Shown one piece after another: positions 1 through 5,901 of a stretch of DNA of 64,000 nucleotides. The position numbers and the translations under genes are program-made. The DNA comes from JBGLNJ01 sp034434835 (GTDB taxonomy: Bacteria; Chloroflexota; Anaerolineae; Fen-1058). The notes under the pieces are model-generated. The model searched no databases. It was not told the origin of the DNA and worked only from the letters and a program-made list of their open reading frames with translations. Location of the stretch: the NCBI GenBank assembly GCA_034434835.1, contig DAOTXX010000064.1:1-64000 (forward strand), written 5' to 3'. Each line of letters starts with the position of its first letter. Position 1 is the first letter of the stretch.

Positions 1-21
1 AGCCCAGTCTACCGCACATGC

Positions 22-119
22 TGTCATTGCGAGCCTGCCGAAGGCAGGCGAAGCAATCTCTGTGCTCCGATCGCTGAGATTGCTTCGTCGGCCCGCTTCG
101 CGGGCCTCCTCGCAATGAC
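22..119. repeat. Palindromic intergenic repeat (GTCATTGCGAG family)
   Basis: The ends GTCATTGCGAG (23-33) and CTCGCAATGAC (109-119) are inverted, and inside them GAAGCAATCT is matched by AGATTGCTTC, so the whole stretch can fold into a long hairpin. Two GC-rich internal hairpins (CCTGCCGAAGGCAGG and GCCCGCTTCGCGGGC) lie in the arms. A degraded relative is at 9817-9926. It sits upstream of the first gene and encodes nothing. Confidence 0.8.
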
Positions 120-175
120 GGCTGAGTAGTTACGAACTAACAGGCTATCTATGTGACCTCCAAGGAGGGAAGCTC

Positions 176-1450
176 ATGAACGAGATCGAAACGACTCAGG
201 GCACATCAGAGGCGATCACCTCCTTTTTCGCTCGCCCGCAGGTTCACGTTGAAACGATCCCCATCGGGCCAGGCGTCCCCCTGGGCTTTGAGCGGGTTTC
301 CAATCCTCAAGTCGGGATCGGGGGGGTATATGGAGCATGGGGCCAAGACTATGATAATGCCGCCTTACCCCACCTGCTCGAGGATCGCCTGGGCATTCCA
401 CTCGGAGAGGAAGAGAGACTGCACCTATCCGAGCTGGGATTTGTGTATCGGCACCACCTCCCCCAGCTTTCCGGCCAAGAGTATGCTGATTTGGAAGTCC
501 AGGTCGGCGCCCGATTTCTGGTCGAGGCGGCGCACGCCTGCGGATGGGACCCCTCGGAGGTTCAAGCCGTGCTGATCGGCAACACGATGCCGACCACTGA
601 CGACTATACAGAGCGCATTGCGCAGGAAGCCGGGATTCCGGACAGCGCGCTGAAGGTGAGCATTCACAAGGCATGCGATGGGTCCGTGGCCGCGCTGCAC
701 ATGGCGTTGAACCCCGACCTGCCCATCAATCAACACCTGACCCCCAACCCGGCCGAGCAGTTGCGCGGCAAAAAAATTTTGGTGGGGGGCATCGAAGGGT
801 TGAGCCGGGGGCTGGCATCTTCGCGCGACACCCAGGCTCTCCAGTTGTTCGGAAACGGCGCCGGGATCATCGGAGTCATTCCAGGCCAGACGCTCAAATT
901 CCTGGTCGGCGCGACGCACGAAGTGTATGATGAAGAAGGGGTGCTGCAGATGCGAATGTCGTACCCTCACTCCCGCCAAAGAGTCGAGGGGCAATCGTTG
1001 ATCGAGGTCACGCGGGCAGGAGAGAATCATATTCGTGTGGCCGGACTCATGCATGAGCCTGAGGACAAGTCGGCGCCAGTGGCGATGGCCGGGCCGATGG
1101 GCATGGTCAAGCTCTTTGTCCGATCGGGAGTGAGCGTCGTGCGGGATGTCTACCAGGCTTATCAAAAGCGATTGGCTGAATTAGGCACGTCCGGGAAAGA
1201 GATCGCCGTGGCGATTGTGCACCACGCCAACCTAAAGATCAATCAACTGATCGAAAAGCAATTGCAGAAAGAAGGCATTCGCTTTCCCATGCCCTGGCTC
1301 CTGAGCGACTTTGGTAACGTCAGCGCGGCGTCGAACATGATCGCTTTCCTTCGGAAGCTGGCAAGCCTCAAGCCCGGCGACCACGTGTTATTCGATGGCT
1401 TTGGGGCGGGCACCTATTACGACGTGCTGGCCGTCGAGCTGGGAGGCTAG
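176..1450 (+). CDS. 3-oxoacyl-ACP synthase III-like (KAS III) protein
   Basis: The 424-aa product has the thiolase-fold signature of KAS III enzymes, which condense an acyl-CoA or acyl-ACP with an extender unit. The presumed catalytic Cys is C167 in HKACDGS, the His is in HHANLKI near residue 350, and the Asn is in FGNVSAASN near residue 380, matching the HQAN and GNTSAAS motifs of FabH. It is about 100 residues longer than FabH (about 320 aa), including an extended N-terminus, so it is likely a specialised KAS III rather than the housekeeping FabH. No acyl carrier protein or other fatty acid genes are nearby. AAGGAGGGAAGCTC before the ATG is a strong ribosome binding site. The substrate is unknown. 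Confidence 0.85.
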   Translation: MNEIETTQGTSEAITSFFARPQVHVETIPIGPGVPLGFERVSNPQVGIGGVYGAWGQDYDNAALPHLLEDRLGIPLGEEERLHLSELGFVYRHHLPQLSGQEYADLEVQVGARFLVEAAHACGWDPSEVQAVLIGNTMPTTDDYTERIAQEAGIPDSALKVSIHKACDGSVAALHMALNPDLPINQHLTPNPAEQLRGKKILVGGIEGLSRGLASSRDTQALQLFGNGAGIIGVIPGQTLKFLVGATHEVYDEEGVLQMRMSYPHSRQRVEGQSLIEVTRAGENHIRVAGLMHEPEDKSAPVAMAGPMGMVKLFVRSGVSVVRDVYQAYQKRLAELGTSGKEIAVAIVHHANLKINQLIEKQLQKEGIRFPMPWLLSDFGNVSAASNMIAFLRKLASLKPGDHVLFDGFGAGTYYDVLAVELGG

Positions 1451-1462
1451 GCCGCTCCCCTT

Positions 1463-1855
1463 TCACGTTTCACGCATCACGATCTTGGGGAACAGCCCGC
1501 GATCCAGTTCTGCCCATCGCTCCGCCCCCAGCCGCGTCACCTCGTCTCGCAGCCGCTCGGCATCGGCGATGAGCCGGGCCAAGTCAATGCCCAGACGCTC
1601 GGGCGCGAACGGGCGCAGCCGCCGCAGTCCCCGTTCCAGCATCTTGAGCGCGCCGGGGAAATTGCCGCGCTCGATCTGGTAGCACGCCACGCCGATTTGC
1701 AGGATACCCTGATACAGGTCTCGCACGGGGCCGGGTTCGCGCCGCCACGCGATCTCTAGCGTCTCGTGCTGTTCGAAATATTCACCGCGATTAAACTCTT
1801 CAATTCCTCTCCATACCAATGCTGGAGACAACTCGGCGTGTTCGTCGTTCATCAT
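1463..1855 (-). CDS. DUF309 family protein
   Basis: This 130-aa, mostly helical protein carries the DUF309 signature FNRGEYFEQHETLEIAW near residue 20, followed by DLYQGILQIGVACYQ. The family is widespread and has no assigned biochemical function; the conserved Glu and His residues suggest a metal or ligand site, which is inference. It is convergent with the KAS III-like gene, with only 12 bp between the stop codons. Its start overlaps the end of the next gene upstream on the same strand by 4 bp (ATGA-type), so the two are probably translated together. Confidence 0.85.
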   Translation of the reverse strand: MMNDEHAELSPALVWRGIEEFNRGEYFEQHETLEIAWRREPGPVRDLYQGILQIGVACYQIERGNFPGALKMLERGLRRLRPFAPERLGIDLARLIADAERLRDEVTRLGAERWAELDRGLFPKIVMRET

Positions 1856-2646
1856 GCGAAGCGGTCATCCGTCTGAATCTGAACCCAATCCAACTCGATC
1901 CACTGCCGTCCTGGTGCGTCGAGTGTACCGAAGCGGAAATCGCCACGCGGCGTTGCCACAGCGAACTGGTTATCCACCCACGTGACAAAGCCTAGGGGGC
2001 CGCGTGGAGGATCAGACGCCTGGAACACCTGCTCCCCATCAATCCAGAAGATTGCAATATCACGCTGCCAGTCCAGCTCGTAGGTGTGCCAGTTAGTCCA
2101 GTCCAGGTCAAGCAGCGCCTCGCGCGCCCCGCTGATGCGTTCCACCCAACGCGCGGCCCTTGCCGTGCGTCCGGTCAATCGTGCCCACAGCACGGCCAGC
2201 GCCGTCGGCAGGCCCAAGCGCCAAGCGGTTTTGAACGTCGTGTTGACGATGGCGGCTTTCCATCCCCAGCCAGGCACGCCGGGCACGAGCGCCATATTCG
2301 AGGGCGGCGAGGCGTAGAAAAACCAGACGGCCTGGGGCAGCGCGTTGACCCAGCCGCTCAATGTGAAAGGATCGTTCCAAAAGCCAAACCCAGCCGTGCC
2401 GACGAGATCAGCACGAGACGCCCGCGCCCGGACGCTCATTCGCAGCGGCGGGCGCCACGGCCACCTGCGCCGCGGCAGGCTGTGATAGTCGTCGAGCTGT
2501 GCGTCCGAGTACTTGCCCGCGCGCGCGTCTTGCGTGGCCAGTCGAACGGTCGAATCCCCTGACTCGATCCGCCCAGCGCCTCGCAGCCAACGTGTCCAGC
2601 GGGACAGTGGTTCGCGATCGAAATGATCTTGCATGAGCGCTCCCAT
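1852..2646 (-). CDS. Concanavalin A-like lectin/glucanase-fold protein
   Basis: This 264-aa protein has an aromatic-rich beta pattern ending in WHTYELDWQRDIAIFWIDGE, which resembles the strand of GH16-like lectin folds in which a Trp/Asp pair precedes an IDG turn. I do not see the ExDxxE catalytic motif of GH16 glucanases, so it may bind rather than cleave its ligand. There is no signal peptide; the N-terminus is charged. It lies just downstream of another lectin-fold protein that has a membrane anchor, and both are read on the minus strand, so they may act together. Function is not established. Confidence 0.55.
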   Translation of the reverse strand: MGALMQDHFDREPLSRWTRWLRGAGRIESGDSTVRLATQDARAGKYSDAQLDDYHSLPRRRWPWRPPLRMSVRARASRADLVGTAGFGFWNDPFTLSGWVNALPQAVWFFYASPPSNMALVPGVPGWGWKAAIVNTTFKTAWRLGLPTALAVLWARLTGRTARAARWVERISGAREALLDLDWTNWHTYELDWQRDIAIFWIDGEQVFQASDPPRGPLGFVTWVDNQFAVATPRGDFRFGTLDAPGRQWIELDWVQIQTDDRFA

Positions 2647-2649
2647 TGC

Positions 2650-3306
2650 TCATCTCCACACACGCCACATTTCGAACAAGGCCGAAACGCTTTCGCCTTG
2701 GGCCGGATTCCACACAATAGGTCCAATTTGGCCTTGAGCCGGGGCCTGGTCAATCTCAAAAGCAAATTCATCGTTGACCCAGAACCGACATCGGTCAGCC
2801 CGGCACTCGGCGCGCAAGAGATTTTCGGCCTGGCCGCGCTTGACATGAGGCCACTGCTGCCACGGCACTCGCCAGCGCCACGTTCCGCCCGTCATTTGCC
2901 CGATAGCGATGTAGCCGTCCGGCCCGACCAACAGAGCTGCAAAATCATCCAGCCCCTGGTATCGCACAACCAATCCGTAGCCTGCGTCATCCGGGCCGGT
3001 CAACAGCCTCGCACGAACCTGAACGGTCAAGTCGGATAGCGCAAGCGCGCCTGTGGCATAAGCCGGGCGCTCAAACTCAGTTGTGCGCAGTGTCAACCGT
3101 CCACCGGCCTCGTTGCCCGATGCGCCAGGGCCAAATGTCCATGTGCCCAGCTCTTGCGCCGAGATGGGCACGCCTGCCACCATAGGCCGTGTGCCCAGCC
3201 ACAAGGCCAATGTCAGCCCGGCGGCGATCACTAACGCCGACATTCCCAGCGTTGTTCGCCAGAGCCAAACAGGAACAGAACTCGATTCGTTCGTCGAGGG
3301 TGTCAT
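2650..3306 (-). CDS. Membrane-anchored lectin-like domain protein
   Basis: I start this protein at the ATG at 3306 (218 aa, MTPSTNESS); an upstream in-frame ATG at 3330 lies beyond the likely transcription start. One membrane helix (about residues 14-38, WLWRTTLGMSALVIAAGL) is followed by an exported beta-rich domain with YATGALALSDLTVQVRARL, YGLVVRYQGLDDFAALLVG and FWVNDEFAFEI. That pattern fits the DUF1080/LamG-like concanavalin fold. Only 3 bp separate it from the downstream gene, so the two form an operon with the DUF309 gene. A TATACT at 3319-3324 (minus) puts transcription start a few bases before the ATG, leaving almost no leader. Confidence 0.6.
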   Translation of the reverse strand: MTPSTNESSSVPVWLWRTTLGMSALVIAAGLTLALWLGTRPMVAGVPISAQELGTWTFGPGASGNEAGGRLTLRTTEFERPAYATGALALSDLTVQVRARLLTGPDDAGYGLVVRYQGLDDFAALLVGPDGYIAIGQMTGGTWRWRVPWQQWPHVKRGQAENLLRAECRADRCRFWVNDEFAFEIDQAPAQGQIGPIVWNPAQGESVSALFEMWRVWR

Positions 3307-3350
3307 GATCTGCGAACAAGTATACCCCAAATCGGCGGTTGGTGATCGCC

Positions 3351-3379
3351 TTGACAGTTTGTCGGGTCTAATGTATCCT
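3351..3379 (+). promoter_or_regulatory. Sigma-70 promoter of the polysaccharide deacetylase gene
   Basis: TTGACA (3351-3356) and TATCCT (3374-3379) are 17 bp apart, 35 bp before the ATG at 3414. It is back to back with the TATACT element that serves the minus-strand gene. Confidence 0.75.
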
Positions 3380-3413
3380 TTCCCCTACCTCAGTCAAGAA
3401 GCGGCGCACACCC

Positions 3414-4505
3414 ATGTCCCTCCATCAAGCCCGGTGGATCGTCAAGACGACAGCGCTCCTGGCCGTTGTCGTTCTGGTGATGGCTTTTCAGATCAAGCCG
3501 GCGGCCGCGCCTGCGCCTGAAGGGGTGACCTCGCTGGTGTCGTTTGCGCTTCTCCCTTTGCCCGTTGACCGGCCGGAAGCTGCCGAGGCGGCCTCCGCAG
3601 AGCCAATCACAACTGACCCGGTACCCACGCCGATGCCCGCTGTGCCCACACCCACACCGACGGCTGTGCTTGCCACGCCTGCGCCGACCCCCACCGAGCC
3701 ACCGGATGCGCTCGTCCCGCGCCGGGTGAGCGCAAGTCGAACGACGCCGGTCCCGAATCTCATGCAGCCAACGGCGGTGCCTTTTTTCCCGCCTGCGCCC
3801 GATGGCACGTTGCGCGTCGCCCGTGTGCCGATCTTGATGTATCACTATATCTCGGAACCGCCGCCCGGCTCGGATCAACTCCGCCACTCGCTTTCGGTCG
3901 CGCCCGCCAATCTGGACGCGCAGATGCACTATTTGAAACAGGCAGGCTACCAAACGATCACGCTGTACGACCTGTACGATCATCTGGCCCAGGGCAAGCC
4001 ATTGCCCGACAAACCGATCGTCCTCACCTTCGACGATGGTTATGAGGACGCCTTTACCAACGCGATGCCGATCCTCCTCAAGTACGGTTTTGTGGGGACG
4101 TTCTTTGTCTTGACCGGGCCGGCCGATCGGGACGGGGCCGGGGCGTATCTCACCTGGAAGCAGATCGCGGCGATGAGCGCGGCCGGGATGGACATGGAAC
4201 TGCACGGCCGCGAGCACGTGGACCTGCGCAATCGCTCTTTCGAGTTCCTGGTTCATCAGACGGCGGGGGGCCGAGAGTCCATCGAAGCGCACACGGGCAA
4301 GCCGGTGCGATGGTTTGCGTACCCTTCGGGACGCTACGATGCTGCTGTGGTGCGCGTGCTAAAATCGGCCGGGTTCTGGGGCGCGGTGACGACCCTGCCG
4401 GGTCAAACCCATACGATGGACGGGTTGTTTGACCTGGAGCGTGTGCGCATCAGCGGATCGAACAGCCTGGAGATGTTCAAAAAAGCCATCAAGGGCAATG
4501 AGTAA
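3414..4505 (+). CDS. Polysaccharide deacetylase (NodB domain), secreted or membrane-anchored
   Basis: This 363-aa protein has an N-terminal membrane segment or signal peptide (about residues 9-27, IVKTTALLAVVVLVMAF). A Pro/Thr-rich linker (about residues 65-105) follows, then a NodB domain from about residue 138 (VPILMYHYISE). TFDDGYED holds the catalytic base and first metal-binding Asp, and HGREH supplies the two metal-binding His residues. These CE4 enzymes remove acetyl groups from peptidoglycan or other surface N-acetyl glycans; the substrate cannot be told from sequence. The linker would place the domain away from the membrane. It is followed by a strong hairpin terminator and preceded by its own promoter, so it is probably monocistronic. 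Confidence 0.9.
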   Translation: MSLHQARWIVKTTALLAVVVLVMAFQIKPAAAPAPEGVTSLVSFALLPLPVDRPEAAEAASAEPITTDPVPTPMPAVPTPTPTAVLATPAPTPTEPPDALVPRRVSASRTTPVPNLMQPTAVPFFPPAPDGTLRVARVPILMYHYISEPPPGSDQLRHSLSVAPANLDAQMHYLKQAGYQTITLYDLYDHLAQGKPLPDKPIVLTFDDGYEDAFTNAMPILLKYGFVGTFFVLTGPADRDGAGAYLTWKQIAAMSAAGMDMELHGREHVDLRNRSFEFLVHQTAGGRESIEAHTGKPVRWFAYPSGRYDAAVVRVLKSAGFWGAVTTLPGQTHTMDGLFDLERVRISGSNSLEMFKKAIKGNE

Positions 4506-4536
4506 GAAACCCGTTTTCTCCGAGAAAACGGGTTTC
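4506..4536 (+). terminator. Hairpin terminator after the deacetylase gene
   Basis: GAAACCCGTTTTCTC and GAGAAAACGGGTTTC form a perfect 15-bp stem with a one-base loop. No long T tract follows (CTCCCC). A near-identical hairpin with a paired base change lies at 26041-26073. Confidence 0.75.
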
Positions 4537-4551
4537 TCCCCCCAATTCATC

Positions 4552-4860
4552 CTCCGATTTGCGACATCACCCGTTTGGACGGGATGACATTCTCCGGCAG
4601 CCCATGTCCCCAGGGCTTGCGAAAGATCAGTTCTCTCATCCGCTGCTCAAGCTCCTCGCACAATATCAAGCAGCCCAGGGCGCACCGTCGGCTCACCGCC
4701 GGTCAATCGGATCTTGTCAAAGCCCAATTCGTGTGCGGCGCACACGATAGCGAGGATTTCATTGGCGGTGAGCGACTCTTGGTGTGGCGTAAAGCGCATC
4801 CCCTCCGGCATACAGTAAACGGGGTGGTGGTCGCGCCATCTGAACAGGCGCACGGCTTTG
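4552..4860 (-). pseudogene. moaA: Decayed moaA (GTP 3',8-cyclase) with internal deletion
   Basis: Read on the minus strand, the DNA encodes VYCMPEGMRF, an EI(L)AIV helix and KIRLTGGEPTVRPGLLDIV, which are the third Cys of the radical-SAM cluster and the GGEP motif near the N-terminus of MoaA. After the stop at 4647-4649 another frame gives a short tail ending in MSQIGG, which matches the conserved MoaA C-terminal (I)GG. About 200 residues between these ends are missing. In front, the first cluster Cys is gone and the second reads Pro (HHPVYC). The copy cannot be functional. It ends at a MITE insertion (4894). No other molybdenum cofactor gene is in the window. Confidence 0.75.
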
Positions 4861-4893
4861 GGCTGGCGCGAGGCCGGCCCTACTTTTTCAATT

Positions 4894-5055
4894 GGGTGTG
4901 GCTAAAATCGGTTGAGACGCGCCAGTGTCATTGCACAGTGTCATTCTGAGCGCCCGAAGGGCGCGAAGAATCTCGTTTGCGTGGGTCTGAGACCCCTCGC
5001 CTGCCTTCGGCAGGCTCAGGGTGACAAATTGGATCAACCAGATTTAGCCACACCC
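4894..5055. mobile_element. MITE-like element, copy 1, with 9-bp target duplication
   Basis: The 162-bp element begins GGGTGTGGCTAAAATCGGTTGA and ends with its near-perfect inverse (19 of 22 bases). It is flanked by exact direct repeats TTTTCAATT at 4885-4893 and 5056-5064, the mark of transposition. The interior carries GTCATTCTGAGCG and CTTCGGCAGGCTCAGGGTGAC arms and has no coding capacity, so it must have been moved by a transposase encoded elsewhere. A second copy is at 44816-45010. Confidence 0.85.
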
Positions 5056-5100
5056 TTTTCAATTTGACATTTGATCTTTGACCGGGTACACTGCCTGACG

Positions 5101-5901
5101 ATGAACGGCCATATCTGGCTCGCGCTCGGGCTTGGGGGATTGGCCTACCTGGCCTATCGGGGCGCGCCCATTTGGATAGATAGCGGTCGGCGCGGCGCGC
5201 GACCATCGCACCGATTGCGTTGGGCGCTCACCGGGATCGTTGCGCCGTCCCGCTACTGGTGGGGAGCGCGCATCGAAATGATGCCATCACAGGAACAGGC
5301 CGACCTGCTTGCACATGAAACTGCTATGCTGGGCCTGACTCGCGCCGATAGCCTGCACTGTCCTCTCTGCGGCGCAGAGGTAATGAACGCCTGGACGCTG
5401 GGCGCGGATGGTCGGCCGACCGTCGCGCCCGGCCCGCTCCAATGCCCGCAGTGCGATTTTCGACTCGACGCCTGCCGCCACTGTGTGCACTTTCTGCCCG
5501 GCTCGGCGACGACCAGCGGCTTGACGCTGCGAGGCGACGAAATGACTTTTGGCCGCTGTAGATTTTACAAGACGCCACAGCCGGTCGAGCGGATCACCAC
5601 GCCTGAGATGGCCCGGCGTCTGAAGGCGAGCGGTTACGAGACGATCAACTCGCCGCTGCCGATCGTGGACAGTTACATGCCGCCAGACTTTTGCCGCGCC
5701 TTTCAGCCGGAACGAAAGCGGATCAAAGAGAGCCATGTCCGCTGGCCCGACGCTCGCCGCGCAGCGTTGCTGCGATTGCTTCGCGGGAGGGACGCCTCCC
5801 TTCTCCCACTAGGAGAAGGGCCGGGGATGAGGGAGAACGACACACCCTCAGAAAAAACATCGCCCGAGGAACCCTCGGGCGACGAGCAGTGGTTGATGTA
5901 A
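5101..5901 (+). CDS. Zinc-ribbon membrane protein of unknown function
   Basis: I start at the ATG at 5101 (266 aa); the ATG at 5071 is also in frame but would add a non-hydrophobic extension. A membrane helix (about residues 3-17, HIWLALGLGGLAYLAY) precedes a cytosolic region with CPLCGAEV and CPQCDF, then CRHCVHF and a later Cys, in all about seven Cys that could form one or two zinc ribbons. I do not recognise the family. The last 50 residues are read through an interspersed repeat and the opposite gene's terminator, so the natural C-terminus was probably shorter. It is convergent with the CHAT gene, with no gap. Confidence 0.6.
   Translation: MNGHIWLALGLGGLAYLAYRGAPIWIDSGRRGARPSHRLRWALTGIVAPSRYWWGARIEMMPSQEQADLLAHETAMLGLTRADSLHCPLCGAEVMNAWTLGADGRPTVAPGPLQCPQCDFRLDACRHCVHFLPGSATTSGLTLRGDEMTFGRCRFYKTPQPVERITTPEMARRLKASGYETINSPLPIVDSYMPPDFCRAFQPERKRIKESHVRWPDARRAALLRLLRGRDASLLPLGEGPGMRENDTPSEKTSPEEPSGDEQWLM
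5778..5837. repeat. Interspersed repeat inside a coding 3' end
   Basis: GGGAGGGACGCCTCCC forms a hairpin, followed by CTTCTCCCACTAGGAGAAGG and GCCGGGGATGAGGGAGA, a repeat type common between genes in many bacteria. Here it lies in the last part of the 5101-5901 reading frame. Confidence 0.55.
5851..5881 (-). terminator. Rho-independent terminator of the CHAT gene
   Basis: On the minus strand CGCCCGAGG-GTT-CCTCGGGCG is followed by ATGTTTTTTCTG. It lies about 20 bp past the stop at 5902, inside the end of the convergent gene. Confidence 0.8.

Noticed and set aside
2623..3039. Plus-strand frame over the lectin-like genes
   Set aside because: Opposite strand shadow of real genes with no start signal.
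4559..4949. Plus-strand frames across the moaA fossil
   Set aside because: The minus strand has clear MoaA motifs; plus frames run into the MITE and have none.
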